Positions 45,894-55,849 are shown, numbered from the stretch's first letter. The stretch is DNA of 64,000 bases from CBDCWO01 sp965223405 (GCA_965223405.1 CBDCWO010000006.1:1488001-1552000); one strand, 5' to 3'. Program-made: numbers and translations. The notes: generated by a model from the sequence alone, not told the origin.

Positions 45894-47174
45894 TCAAACT
45901 CCTTTTAGTCGGACTTTGATTAAAATAATCAATGCAATTACAAAGAAAACAGAAAGAGTAAGTATACTATTACGCATTCCTCCGGTTAATTGTTCAACAA
46001 TACCAAAGGTAAATGTTCCCAGGATGATTGCAATTTTTTCCAATACATCGTAAAAGCTGAAATAGGAGGTATGATCGTTTTCATACTGATCAATAAGTTT
46101 TGAATAAGACGATCTGCTGAGTGATTGAATTCCTCCCATCACTAAACCGACTAACGAGGCTACCAGATAAAATTGCCAGTTGAGTTGTACAAAATACGCA
46201 ATCAGACAAATGCTGATCCAAATGATCAACATGCTGATCAAGGACCATTTATTACCCTTGATATCTGATATATAGGCAAACAAATATGCACCTCCAATAG
46301 CAACCAATTGGAGTATTATTACAATTAATATCATTTGGCTTGTACCAAACTGCAACTCTTTTTCGGCAAAAGTCGCAGCCAAAAACAGTACCGTCTGTAC
46401 TCCAGCACTGTAAAAAAAGAAAGCAATCAAAAACCGCTTAATGTTATGTTGCTTTTTCAATCGTATCCATACGGATTTCAATTGTTGAAAGCCCTTGCTA
46501 AGTAAGCGTTTTTGTCTTGTAAAAATTCCATCCTTAGGTAGCCTCTTAAATGGAATTTGAGCAAATCCAATCCACCACAATCCGACCATCACAAATGCCA
46601 ATCGGGTCGCCAGTCCAACATCTTGAATCCCAAACCAAGCCGGCTTAAGTATAACTACCAAATTAATCAACAATAAAATGACTGATCCGATATAACCAAA
46701 GGCAAATCCTTTAGCGCTCACATCATCATATTTGTCCTCCGAAGCAATTTCAGGCAAGTATGCATTATAAAAGACCAGGCTACCTGAAAATCCAATAGTA
46801 GCGATCATGAAACAGATAGACCCCAAGCCCAATTGTTGCATTCCCTTAAAAAAAAATAGAATTATGCAGGATAACGAACCGATTAAAGTGAAAAACTTTA
46901 AGTAGTACATCCTCCTTCCTCCGTAATCTGCAATACCGCTCAGTACCGGGCTGATAAATGCAATTACCAAATAAGCTGCCGAAATGATAAATGCATAAAA
47001 AGCGCTGTTGGATAATGAAGAACCAAAGATGTCAATTTGATCTTGGGTTACTTCAATAAAATAGGCTGGAAAAATTGCTGTAGTAATGACCAAGGCGTAA
47101 GCAGAATTGGCCCAATCATAGAAGGCCCATCCATTAATGGTACGTTTATCATTTATGGCAACAACTGAAGGCAT
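45894..47174 (-). CDS. MFS transporter, UMF1-like
   Basis: About 426 residues with roughly 12 membrane helices. The N-terminal NGWAFYDWANSAYALVITTAIFP motif (read as NGWAFYDWANSAYALVI) is the signature of the UMF1/Atg22-like MFS family, and the SPVLSGIADYGGRR loop is the MFS-type cytoplasmic motif. The substrate is unknown; yeast Atg22 exports amino acids from the vacuole. The Met at 47174 is chosen as start; an ATG at 47219 would add 15 residues. Confidence 0.87.
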   Translation of the reverse strand: MPSVVAINDKRTINGWAFYDWANSAYALVITTAIFPAYFIEVTQDQIDIFGSSLSNSAFYAFIISAAYLVIAFISPVLSGIADYGGRRMYYLKFFTLIGSLSCIILFFFKGMQQLGLGSICFMIATIGFSGSLVFYNAYLPEIASEDKYDDVSAKGFAFGYIGSVILLLINLVVILKPAWFGIQDVGLATRLAFVMVGLWWIGFAQIPFKRLPKDGIFTRQKRLLSKGFQQLKSVWIRLKKQHNIKRFLIAFFFYSAGVQTVLFLAATFAEKELQFGTSQMILIVIILQLVAIGGAYLFAYISDIKGNKWSLISMLIIWISICLIAYFVQLNWQFYLVASLVGLVMGGIQSLSRSSYSKLIDQYENDHTSYFSFYDVLEKIAIILGTFTFGIVEQLTGGMRNSILTLSVFFVIALIILIKVRLKGV

Positions 47175-47338
47175 TAAACTAATTTTGGACAAAATAAGTC
47201 TATTCTGACAGATCACCAACTTGATTTTCCCATATCGTCATACCATGTATTCTGATCTTCCTCCAACAAATTGATCTGAGCAACAATAATTTCATTAACA
47301 ATCAATATCTTGAGCAGACAGTATTAGTTCTAGTTGTT

Positions 47339-48235
47339 ATGAATATTCTAATTTTATCCAGGAACACTGCCTTGTATTCTACTCAAAGTCTACTGGTTGC
47401 TGGTCGTCGAAGAGGTCACTTCGTACGAGTTGTAGATCACCTGTATTGTGATTTGGTTATCGAAGCAGGTAAACCTCAGATTTATTACAATAATGCCCTA
47501 CTAAGAAACTTTGACGCCATAATTCCGAGAATCGGAAGTACAGCTACTGATTACGGAGCGGCTGTGATCAGGCATTTTGAGGCAAAAAGAGTATTTACTA
47601 CTGTGGGATCAGAAGCATTATTGAAAGCTCGCAATAAACTGGTTTGTCTTCAAGTACTGGCTGCTGGTGGTATACCTGTTCCCAAGACATTACTTACCAA
47701 CAATATGGCTATGCTACCTTATTTATTACCTCATTTGGGAGGATATCCAATGGTAGTTAAACTCCAAAATAGTACTCAAGGTCTCGGTGTGATCCTCACC
47801 ACCAATAAAATCAACACGGAAACTACTATAGAAGCACTCAACAAGCTAAGACAAAAAATTATTATCCAGGAATATATCAAAGAGGCAAGGGGTGCTGATA
47901 TTAGGATATTCATTGTTGATGGCAAGATTGTGGCCGCCATGAAACGACAATCAAAACCGGGTGAGTTTAGATCGAATCTACATCGTGGGGCTACCAGTTC
48001 GAAGGTAAGTATCTCGGAAAAGGAAGAAGAACTAGCTTTGAGTTCTGTGAAATTATTGAAATTGGATGTGGCCGGAGTGGATTTGCTAAGATCTGAACAC
48101 GGACCACTCGTGTTGGAAGTCAACGCTTCTCCGGGTTTGGAAGGTATAGAGACAACTACTAAAGTTGATATAGCCGCTGAAATCATACAATATGTTGAAA
48201 GAGAGGTGAGAAACCGCACGGCATATAAGAGATGA
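47339..48235 (+). CDS. rimK: RimK-type alpha-L-glutamate ligase
   Basis: ATP-grasp ligase of 298 residues. In E. coli RimK adds Glu residues to the C-terminus of ribosomal protein S6. The N-terminal NILILSRNTALYSTQ and the ATP-grasp parts (GGYPMVVKLQNSTQGLGV, IQEYIKEARGADIRIFIVDG and LEVNASPGLEGIE, each in separate stretches) are complete. The stop overlaps the start of an aspartoacylase-like gene by four bases (ATGA). Target protein here is not known; members of the family also make other peptides. Confidence 0.91.
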   Translation: MNILILSRNTALYSTQSLLVAGRRRGHFVRVVDHLYCDLVIEAGKPQIYYNNALLRNFDAIIPRIGSTATDYGAAVIRHFEAKRVFTTVGSEALLKARNKLVCLQVLAAGGIPVPKTLLTNNMAMLPYLLPHLGGYPMVVKLQNSTQGLGVILTTNKINTETTIEALNKLRQKIIIQEYIKEARGADIRIFIVDGKIVAAMKRQSKPGEFRSNLHRGATSSKVSISEKEEELALSSVKLLKLDVAGVDLLRSEHGPLVLEVNASPGLEGIETTTKVDIAAEIIQYVEREVRNRTAYKR

Positions 48236-49215
48236 GCCAAATGAAATGGGAAAACAAAGATATCATTATCAACCGAAAATCCATTGGGCCGGGTGAGGTC
48301 CAAATGATCAATTTAAATGTAGGTCGATTGCCGTCTGGAACACGGATTTCTATTAAAGCCAAGGTATATCGTAGTACAATTCCAGGCCCAACCATATTGA
48401 TTCTTGGAGGTGTTCATGGAGATGAAATCAATGGAATAGAAATAGTAAGAAAATGTGTTTATGAGGGCTATTTTGACAACTTGTTACGAGGAACCGTGAT
48501 TGCCATCCCAGTTTTAAATGTGTACGGATTTATCAATTTTTCGAGAGATGTACCTGATGGCAAGGACGTTAATCGGAGTTTTCCGGGCAATATGAAAGGC
48601 TCACTCGCAGCTCAGGTTGCTCGTACTCTCACCAAGCACGTTTTGCCTCATATGGATTTTGGTTTGGATTTTCATACAGGCGGATCCACATTATTCAATT
48701 ATCCGCAACTGCGTTACACCCATCGCAATCCAGGCAATCTGGAATTAGCCAAGATATTTGCAACTCCTTTTATTTTGCGCAAAAGTGTCATTCCTCGATC
48801 CTTGCGCAAAGTGGTCCACGAAATGGGTAAAAAAATCCTGGTTTATGAGGCCGGTGAAGCCTTGCGATTAGATGGCTATGCAATCGAACAAGGTATTGAT
48901 GGAATTAAGCGAGTACTGCACCATTATGAAATGAAGGAAGATCACCGCCAGGCTCAACATCAGGTTATCCACATTACCAAGTCCAGTTGGCTGCGGGCAA
49001 ATCGAGCCGGATTATTCATGTGGACCCGAAAATCAGGAGGATTCATTCAGAAAAATGAGCCTATGGGATATTTTCGTGATAAAGATGGGAATGAACAATC
49101 CTATTTATATGCTTCCCGCACCGGATACATCGTGGGACATAATAATAGCCCGGTAGTCAACCAAGGAGATGCTTTATTTAATATCGGATATGAATGGGAA
49201 GAATTAGAGATTTAG
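48232..49215 (+). CDS. Succinylglutamate desuccinylase/aspartoacylase-family enzyme
   Basis: Zinc-dependent M14-fold hydrolase of 327 residues. Zinc ligands His62 and Glu65 lie in GGVHGDEINGIE, and a second His is in LDFHTGG near residue 147; YEAGEALR carries a likely catalytic Glu. The usual substrates are N-acyl amino acids. Translation is coupled to rimK, as often seen, so it may trim or hydrolyse glutamyl products made by RimK. That link is inferred from position. Confidence 0.88.
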   Translation: MSQMKWENKDIIINRKSIGPGEVQMINLNVGRLPSGTRISIKAKVYRSTIPGPTILILGGVHGDEINGIEIVRKCVYEGYFDNLLRGTVIAIPVLNVYGFINFSRDVPDGKDVNRSFPGNMKGSLAAQVARTLTKHVLPHMDFGLDFHTGGSTLFNYPQLRYTHRNPGNLELAKIFATPFILRKSVIPRSLRKVVHEMGKKILVYEAGEALRLDGYAIEQGIDGIKRVLHHYEMKEDHRQAQHQVIHITKSSWLRANRAGLFMWTRKSGGFIQKNEPMGYFRDKDGNEQSYLYASRTGYIVGHNNSPVVNQGDALFNIGYEWEELEI

Positions 49216-49229
49216 TACATTTATGTTGT

Positions 49230-49934
49230 ATGAACAGATACATAAATAGAGAGTTGATATTTGTATTATTGGTAAACTTGCTTTTGACAATTGGCTGTAC
49301 CCAACAAAATGACTCCATTGATCAACCCATTACTGTTCCGGAAGTTGAGCACAAAATCCCGGATACCCAAGTTCTTAATTTGGAAAATCGTACCCTTTGG
49401 CAAAAGCCCAATATTGTATTGAACTATTTCGGTGATCTAACCGGTAAAACAGTGGCAGATATTGGTGCTGGGTCAGGTTTTTTTTCAATTAGATTAGCCG
49501 CAAAAGGTGCTAAAGTCTTAGCATTAGACATTGATCCCAGTGCACTTCAAACCATTGATGAAGTGATCAATCTGCCCAATTATCCGGTGGGGTATAGGAA
49601 GAACATCGAAATGCGATTGGTTAAGGCAAATGACCCCCAACTAGAAGATGACTTAGTAGATGCCGTATTGATTAGCAACACCATAACATTCATTAGCGAT
49701 CGTTTGGACTATTTAAAAAAAATCTATGATTACTTACAGCCTGGTGGTCAAATTCTGATCGTAGATTATAAAATGACTCGCTTGCCTTTTGATATATCGG
49801 TCAGAGAACGTGTTCCACTTTATATTGTGGAGAATGAATTGTTTGACGCGGGATTTGCAAATATAATTCACGATCAATGTGCTTTGGATTTTCAATATAT
49901 TATAAGTGGTCGAAAACCAAAGGTTGATCAATAA
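49230..49934 (+). CDS. Lipoprotein with class I SAM methyltransferase domain
   Basis: About 234 residues. A lipoprotein signal ends at Cys23 (LLLTIGC). A Rossmann-type methyltransferase follows, with motif I VADIGAGSGFFSIRLA near residues 75-90, an acidic loop ALDIDPS and the post-motif LQPGGQILIVDYK. SAM is not expected in the periplasm, so an exported methyltransferase is odd, though similar proteins are common in Bacteroidota. The ATG at 49230 is chosen over an upstream in-frame start inside the M14 gene. Its 3' end overlaps purA convergently by seven bases. Confidence 0.75.
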   Translation: MNRYINRELIFVLLVNLLLTIGCTQQNDSIDQPITVPEVEHKIPDTQVLNLENRTLWQKPNIVLNYFGDLTGKTVADIGAGSGFFSIRLAAKGAKVLALDIDPSALQTIDEVINLPNYPVGYRKNIEMRLVKANDPQLEDDLVDAVLISNTITFISDRLDYLKKIYDYLQPGGQILIVDYKMTRLPFDISVRERVPLYIVENELFDAGFANIIHDQCALDFQYIISGRKPKVDQ

Positions 49935-51214
49935 ACCAAGCTGGGATGATTCTGAATAATCAGCTTTTCACGTTCCGGACCTGTAGATAGATATTTTATG
50001 GGTACATTTAGCTTCTTTTCAATATACTTGACGTAATCAATTACCTTACCGGGTAATTCATCCCATTTTATACATTGATCTAAGTCTTGCTCCCATCCTT
50101 CGATTGTGTCATAAATGGGTTTGAGGTCAGATTCTAAGCTAAATGGTACTTCATCAGTAATTCCTTCAAAAGTCTGGTAAGCATATGCAGCTTGTATTGC
50201 AGAAAAACTATTTAACACATCTACTTTGGTCAAGGCCAATTCATCCACTCCATTTAACATTATGGTATACTTCAGCTGGGGTAGATCAATCCAACCACAC
50301 CGCCGGGATCGTCCGGTTGTAGCTCCAAATTCATGACCCGCTTTACGCAATTCTTCTCCCGTTTGCCCATGTAATTCTGTAGGAAACGGACCAGAACCTA
50401 CCCGAGTGCAATAGGCTTTCGTGATACCTATTATCTTGCCAATATTTTTTGGAGCTACCCCTAATCCATTACAAATGCCTGAGGTAATGGTATTAGAAGA
50501 GGTAACGAAGGGATAGGTTCCAAAATCAATATCCAGCATTGATCCCTGAGCACCTTCGGCTAAAACCCGCTTATTTTCCTTTAAGGCATTATTAATGTAA
50601 TACGCTCCATTAATGGTCTTAAGCCCACTTAAAACCTCAATACTTGCTAACCATTTTTTCTCTTCTTGATCCAAGTCGAAAGATATCTCCGGATACAACC
50701 GGATCAGGTGTAGATGCTTTTGTTTTAGTTGTTGATATCGGTCCATAAAATCGGGGAGGAGGATATCTCCTACCCTCAATCCATTCCTACCGGTCTTATC
50801 CATATATGTCGGTCCTATTCCACGTAGTGTGGATCCTATTTTTTTAGAACCTTTGGATGCTTCTGAAGCAGCATCTAACATGCGATGAGTCGGTAGAATC
50901 AAATGTGCTTTTCGTGAAACCAATAGTCGATCCTGGTAATCAACATTTGCTGCCTCCAGCCCTAGCAATTCCTTTTGTAAAGTAATTGGGTCAATGACAA
51001 CACCATTCCCGATCACATTGATCAGATGTTTTCTAAATATTCCGGAAGGAACCGTATGCAAAACATACTTTTTTTGATTGATCTTTAATGTATGACCAGC
51101 ATTTGGTCCTCCTTGGAATCGGCACACCAAGTCATAATCAGTAGCCAGATAATCTACTATTTTACCTTTTCCTTCATCTCCCCATTGCAATCCAACAATA
51201 GCATCAACTTTCAT
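49928..51214 (-). CDS. purA: Adenylosuccinate synthetase
   Basis: GTP-dependent first step from IMP to AMP. 428 residues; the N-terminal loop GDEGKGKIVD and the GPNAGHTL segment hold the catalytic Asp and His. Later signatures GSTLRGIGPTYMDK (given here as TLRGIGPTYMDK) and GTYPFVTSSNT are present. It stands between fur and the convergent methyltransferase. A candidate -7 box lies 18 bases upstream. Confidence 0.96.
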   Translation of the reverse strand: MKVDAIVGLQWGDEGKGKIVDYLATDYDLVCRFQGGPNAGHTLKINQKKYVLHTVPSGIFRKHLINVIGNGVVIDPITLQKELLGLEAANVDYQDRLLVSRKAHLILPTHRMLDAASEASKGSKKIGSTLRGIGPTYMDKTGRNGLRVGDILLPDFMDRYQQLKQKHLHLIRLYPEISFDLDQEEKKWLASIEVLSGLKTINGAYYINNALKENKRVLAEGAQGSMLDIDFGTYPFVTSSNTITSGICNGLGVAPKNIGKIIGITKAYCTRVGSGPFPTELHGQTGEELRKAGHEFGATTGRSRRCGWIDLPQLKYTIMLNGVDELALTKVDVLNSFSAIQAAYAYQTFEGITDEVPFSLESDLKPIYDTIEGWEQDLDQCIKWDELPGKVIDYVKYIEKKLNVPIKYLSTGPEREKLIIQNHPSLVY

Positions 51215-51231
51215 ATCCCATAATTAAGGAT

Positions 51232-51239
51232 CAAAGATA
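51232..51239 (-). promoter_or_regulatory. Candidate -7 box for purA
   Basis: On the minus strand this reads TATCTTTG, matching TAnnTTTG, 18 bases before the purA start codon. No ideally spaced -33 TTG. Confidence 0.42.
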
Positions 51240-51313
51240 GGAAGAAACAGAATAGATAAAGAATATTCTCGATACTAAGAAAGCCCAGCAAAGTCAGAAA
51301 TTTTGTACTGGAG

Positions 51314-51802
51314 CTACAGGTCGGTAGTTTCAGGAATTTGGCGATCACAAGCTCCGTCACATTTACCAAACAAATTTAAGCTATGGTGAGTCACTTTAAA
51401 TCTTAGAATATCCCCCATCATATCTTTTATTTGCTGAATCCTGGGATCACAAAATTCCAAAACCCGGCCACAATCTTCACAAATCAGATGATCGTGTTGC
51501 TTAAATCCGTGAGATTTTTCGTATTGAGTTAAGTTTTTGCCAAATTGGTGCTTTTTGACCAGATCACAATTGACTAACAATTCCAGAGTATTATATACGG
51601 TGGCCCGGCTTACCCGATAATTCTGGTTTTTCATATGGATATAAAGAGCCTCTGCGTCAAAATGATCCGTTCTGCGATAGATTTCCTCAAGAATTGCAAA
51701 GCGTTCAGGTGTTTTACGTAAACTATTTTGTTCCAAAAAATTGGAAAATATAGATTTCACCTCCACGATTATGTTTTCGATATGTACTTTTTCGTTAATC
51801 AT
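51314..51802 (-). CDS. fur: Fur-family transcriptional regulator
   Basis: Metal-responsive repressor of 162 residues. The N-terminal winged helix includes RKTPERFAILEEIYRRTDHFDAE (in parts) and YRVSRATVYNTLELL. Metal-binding elements are HDHLICEDCGRVLEFCD and a C-terminal CDGACD pair, giving the CxxC/CxxxC zinc site. Whether it senses iron, zinc or peroxide cannot be told. Its start overlaps the end of the Rel gene by eight bases, so the two are co-transcribed. Confidence 0.88.
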   Translation of the reverse strand: MINEKVHIENIIVEVKSIFSNFLEQNSLRKTPERFAILEEIYRRTDHFDAEALYIHMKNQNYRVSRATVYNTLELLVNCDLVKKHQFGKNLTQYEKSHGFKQHDHLICEDCGRVLEFCDPRIQQIKDMMGDILRFKVTHHSLNLFGKCDGACDRQIPETTDL

Positions 51803-54014
51803 GAATTTCTTGTCTGATTACATTTGAGATTCCCTTAATCTTTTTCAATGACCTGATTGCAATACTCAGTTGATCTGTATTACGTACGATCAAACTCACT
51901 CTACCTTCGAAAAATCCCTCTCTACCTTCAATATTAAACGATCGGATGTTGAGTCCTAATTTTGAAGAGATCTCCTGGCTCAAACGTTGGATTACTCCTG
52001 GTCCGTCATCAACTCCATTAATTATTAAATCGACCACAAAGGATTGATCGGTAGAATATATCCATTCTGCCTTCATCACACGATATCCATAGTTGGCCAT
52101 TAAATGAGTTGCATTAGGACAATTGGTTCTATGAATTTTTAATCCCGAACTCGCTGTTACATATGCAAAAATATTATCTCCCATCACTGGTTGACAACAG
52201 GTGGCAAATTGGTATTTGTATTGATCTCCGGGCTCTCCGTTGATCAGTAACTTAGCGGTTGGAGATGCTCCCTTATCAGGTAATCCCGATAGGGGAAGAA
52301 CTACTTTCTCTTCTCCTTTTGGCTTCGGCAGTACCAATTTGTTTCCCTCAATCTCAAAAATCCGTAACTCACTCAACGAAAACTTGTCGATAGCAATTTG
52401 ATAGAAAAAATCCAAGCGAGAATTAAATTTGAAATGTTTGACCAACATATCAATATTCTCATTGAAGTCTACCTTCATGTTGCGTAATTTCCGCTCCAAG
52501 GCTTCTCTTCCCAGACCTCCGATCTTCTTTTTTTCTTCCTTCAGGGACTGACGAATTTTTGACTTAGCCTTCCCTGTCACCACCAATTTTAACCAATCTT
52601 CGCTTGGTTTTTGATTCTTAGAAGTTGTGATATGTATTTGATCTCCATTTTGCAATTTATAACCCATGGGAACCAATTTTTTGTTGGCTTTAATGGCCAC
52701 ACAGTGGTACCCTACATCCGAGTGAATATTAAAAGCAAAATCCAAGGCAGTAGCTCCTTTAGGTAGTACTTTCATATCTCCCTTTGGGGTGTATACATAG
52801 ACTTCTTCCTTAAAAAGATTGGTCTTAAAATCATTCAGAAATTCGATGGCATCAGTATGCTGACCTTCCAGAATCTCACGGATATTATCCAGCCATGAGT
52901 CATAATGGTTATGACTGTTCTTTACTCCTTTATACTTCCAATGAGCGGCAAATCCGCGTTCGGCAATTTCATCCATACGCTCACTTCGGATTTGCACTTC
53001 TACATAACGTCCTTTTGGACCAATCACAGTAGTATGGAGGGATTCATATCCATTGGATTTTGGTGTAGTTATCCAATCTTTTAATCTCTCGGGAATAGGT
53101 GTATGTACATCGGTTACAATGGAATACACCTGCCAGCAAATGGATTTTTCCTTGGATGCCTTCACATCAATAATAATCCGTATGGCATATAAGTCATAAA
53201 TTTCTTCAAAAGGAACTCTTTTGGTCTTGATTTTATTTAAGATGGAAGAAATTGATTTCGGACGACCATTAATTCGATATTTTATCTTTAAGTCACCCAG
53301 TGTTTTCTTTAGAGGTTTGATAAATTCTCGAATATACTTATCACGATCCTTTTGAGAATCTTGGAGCTTTTGCAGGATCTCATCATAGATTTCAGGTTCG
53401 GTAATTTTCATACAAATATCCTGAAATTCAGTTTTGATGTTATACAAGCCCAATCGGTGAGCCAAGGGCGAGTAAATGTAACTGGTCTCCGCAGCTATTT
53501 TTAGTTGTTTGTGCCGTGGCATGGCATCTATAGTTCGTAGATTATGAAGTCTATCCGCCATTTTTATCAACACGACCCTCACATCCTTGATTAGCGTACT
53601 GATTACCTTCTTAAAGTTTTCAGCTTGAGGACTTTCTACATTGTACAAGCCATCCAGTTTGGTCAAACCATCGACGATCATACCGATTTTAGAACCGAAT
53701 TGCTCCTTTATTTCATCCAAACCGGTATCCGTATCTTCTACCACATCATGCAATAAAGCACAGATAATCGCAGTTGGTCCCAATCCGATTTCCTGTACGC
53801 AGATCCTTGCTACTTCTATCGGATGTAAAATATAAGGTTCTCCGGACTTTCTTCGCTGCTGAGCATGAGCTTCAACAGCTAGCTCATATGCCTTACGAAT
53901 ATTGGCCTGGTCTTCTTTGGACAACTTCTTCTTATTGACCGAACGGAGCATCTTCCTATAAGCCCTTTGAATCAAGAGCCTATCCTTTTCCGATATGATG
54001 GCAATAGATGGCAT
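51795..54014 (-). CDS. rel: Bifunctional (p)ppGpp synthetase/hydrolase, RelA/SpoT family
   Basis: Stringent-response enzyme of 739 residues. The hydrolase HD domain has HPIEVA with His64 and ALLHDVVEDT with HD at 89-90, so it should be active. The synthetase domain has EEIYDLYAIRI and GYESLHTTV. A TGS domain (VYVYTPKGDMKVLPKGA), a CC/zinc-finger-like region with CCQPV and a C-terminal ACT domain follow. As both halves are intact it is a Rel/SpoT-type bifunctional protein. It is translated ahead of fur with an eight-base overlap. Confidence 0.94.
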   Translation of the reverse strand: MPSIAIISEKDRLLIQRAYRKMLRSVNKKKLSKEDQANIRKAYELAVEAHAQQRRKSGEPYILHPIEVARICVQEIGLGPTAIICALLHDVVEDTDTGLDEIKEQFGSKIGMIVDGLTKLDGLYNVESPQAENFKKVISTLIKDVRVVLIKMADRLHNLRTIDAMPRHKQLKIAAETSYIYSPLAHRLGLYNIKTEFQDICMKITEPEIYDEILQKLQDSQKDRDKYIREFIKPLKKTLGDLKIKYRINGRPKSISSILNKIKTKRVPFEEIYDLYAIRIIIDVKASKEKSICWQVYSIVTDVHTPIPERLKDWITTPKSNGYESLHTTVIGPKGRYVEVQIRSERMDEIAERGFAAHWKYKGVKNSHNHYDSWLDNIREILEGQHTDAIEFLNDFKTNLFKEEVYVYTPKGDMKVLPKGATALDFAFNIHSDVGYHCVAIKANKKLVPMGYKLQNGDQIHITTSKNQKPSEDWLKLVVTGKAKSKIRQSLKEEKKKIGGLGREALERKLRNMKVDFNENIDMLVKHFKFNSRLDFFYQIAIDKFSLSELRIFEIEGNKLVLPKPKGEEKVVLPLSGLPDKGASPTAKLLINGEPGDQYKYQFATCCQPVMGDNIFAYVTASSGLKIHRTNCPNATHLMANYGYRVMKAEWIYSTDQSFVVDLIINGVDDGPGVIQRLSQEISSKLGLNIRSFNIEGREGFFEGRVSLIVRNTDQLSIAIRSLKKIKGISNVIRQEIHD

Positions 54015-54332
54015 ATAACTATTATAAGTTACAAATTAACACAAAATTTAATAATCAATGGTGCTCACGAGATATAAACAGATTTTGTTGAAATTGGGTT
54101 CTACGGATATTATGAACTATTCAAAATAGTTTGTTAAATATAGCAATAATGATGCTGGATCTTACCCAATGAGTCCATGTTCTACATTGGGGGAATCTTA
54201 AGTTATTCTGGGCATGTTTTGGATTTCATGAAGTGGTTTTTAAGACCCTATCTCGTTGTACAACTGAAAAATCCCCTGTACTCTTTTATAAAATTGATAC
54301 AGATTATGACCAAAGCCCAATGAAATAAAGAT
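54015..54332. other. Gene-free spacer between rel and the helical-repeat gene
   Basis: 318 bp, AT-rich, between two minus-strand genes. It should hold the rel promoter. I see no terminator hairpin, repeat or RNA gene. Confidence 0.3.
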
Positions 54333-54971
54333 TCATTGGTTGTGTTTTTTCAAAAATTTTTCAGCCCTCTGTTTAGTGCCTTTCCAGGGATTGTTACTAT
54401 TTTCTTTTACAAAATCCAATACTGGCTTCTTATTTTCTGTATCCTTAAACATTTTGTCCAGGGCAGTAATCACATGTCCAATCAAAATATTTTTGCACTC
54501 AACGGTTTTATAATGTTGGTGAGAGACTGTTAAAAGTTGATTGACAATTTTTTCTCTCAAATAGGGTTTTACTTTAGCAATTGTTGCTGATCCTTTACTC
54601 ACATTTGCCGCGGTGGTCATCTCAGGATCTTTCATAAATGCGAAATACGTTTCAAAGATTTTATCAAATTTCTTTTCAGTATCTACGGGGGTAAGGTTTG
54701 ATAAAATTTTGATACTTCCCAATTTGACAACATTCTTTTCAGACTTAAGAAAACTAGAAAATAGGTCAAAAAATGGATATAACACCCCCGGATTCTTTTC
54801 ACTAAGGAGAACCATGGTATTCAGACATCCATATTTAATCCGGGCATTGTCATTTTCTAAACCAGCTGTCAGATAGGATATGATCGAGGGATTTTCTATG
54901 GCTTCTTCAGCAATACGATCAAGATCTCTGTCTTTGGGAATCAGTAATTCATACAAAGCCTTTTTTTCCAT
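54333..54971 (-). CDS. Armadillo/HEAT-like helical-repeat protein
   Basis: A 212-residue cytoplasmic protein, all alpha by appearance, with repeated helical pairs such as ARIKYGCLNTMVLLSEKN, VVKLGSIKILSNLTPVD and CKNILIGHVITALDKMF, and a Lys-rich C-terminus. It resembles ARM/HEAT repeats but I cannot name a family. It follows the AraC/GyrI-type regulator by two bases, so it is almost certainly translated from the same message. Confidence 0.65.
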   Translation of the reverse strand: MEKKALYELLIPKDRDLDRIAEEAIENPSIISYLTAGLENDNARIKYGCLNTMVLLSEKNPGVLYPFFDLFSSFLKSEKNVVKLGSIKILSNLTPVDTEKKFDKIFETYFAFMKDPEMTTAANVSKGSATIAKVKPYLREKIVNQLLTVSHQHYKTVECKNILIGHVITALDKMFKDTENKKPVLDFVKENSNNPWKGTKQRAEKFLKKHNQ

Positions 54972-54973
54972 AG

Positions 54974-55849
54974 CTATTTAATTGGTATGAAGATTTCAGT
55001 TTTATTTCTGGCGGGATTCTTTTTTGAAAATTTTACATATTTTTCGAAAGCCGGTACATCCCTTAGCTCATAATCACTTTGTGGAAACCAGGTATTATAA
55101 ATTGCATCATAAACAGCCCCAACATAATCAATATTCCCTCTAAATTTAAAGACAGCATATTTCCCACCATGAATAGTTTTTACTCCTATGTCTCCTTCCG
55201 GAGAAATCTTTTTATTAATAGTGATGCAACATTCATATCGACATTTTTCTACCTCGGTGATTGTGGGATCATCGTAGCAAAGTCCGAGACTTTCCTGTCT
55301 GAAGGTATACAAACGCTTTTCTTTCACAAAATTCCAAATTTTTTCCCACGCCGTATTATAATCATTGAAACGATAATCTCCAATAAGTCGTAAGTAAATA
55401 ACCATTTTTTCTTTACGGGTTACAATTTTGGGTTTTAGAACGAAATCCTTAGGCAATTCTCCCTTATGAATTAGAGAAGTACTTTTGTTCTGGTCTTCCA
55501 GATTCTGACTCGCACGGAATTCAGAGGGTGACATTTCAAAATGTTTTTTGAATGCCTTGGCAAAAGAAGTGGGGCAGTCATAACCTATCTTAAATGCTAT
55601 TTCATCAATACGCATAGAAGTATGCTTTAGCAATTGTGCCGCAGTTTCAATTCTATTTCTAATAATATATGTACCTAGTGGTTCACCCAGATAAGCTGTC
55701 ATAATTCGATGAAAATGATAGGGAGATATCGCAGATATCCTGGATAATTTCTTTAAGTCTAACTTCTCACTTAGGTGGTTAGAAATATAATTAATTACCA
55801 AATTTATCTTTTTTTGATGCTCTTCTTTAACATGTTGTTTCAAAGACAT
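54974..55849 (-). CDS. AraC-family regulator with GyrI-like effector domain
   Basis: A 291-residue regulator. Residues about 15-115 are an AraC-type double helix-turn-helix with the KLSRISAISPYHFHRIM and IAFKIGYDCPTSFAKAFKKHF motifs. Residues about 130-291 are a GyrI-like/SOUL-type small-molecule-binding domain ending EIFIPIK. This order matches Rob/SoxS-type drug-responsive regulators, but the ligand is unknown. It is followed by the helical-repeat gene with a two-base gap. Confidence 0.9.
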   Translation of the reverse strand: MSLKQHVKEEHQKKINLVINYISNHLSEKLDLKKLSRISAISPYHFHRIMTAYLGEPLGTYIIRNRIETAAQLLKHTSMRIDEIAFKIGYDCPTSFAKAFKKHFEMSPSEFRASQNLEDQNKSTSLIHKGELPKDFVLKPKIVTRKEKMVIYLRLIGDYRFNDYNTAWEKIWNFVKEKRLYTFRQESLGLCYDDPTITEVEKCRYECCITINKKISPEGDIGVKTIHGGKYAVFKFRGNIDYVGAVYDAIYNTWFPQSDYELRDVPAFEKYVKFSKKNPARNKTEIFIPIK

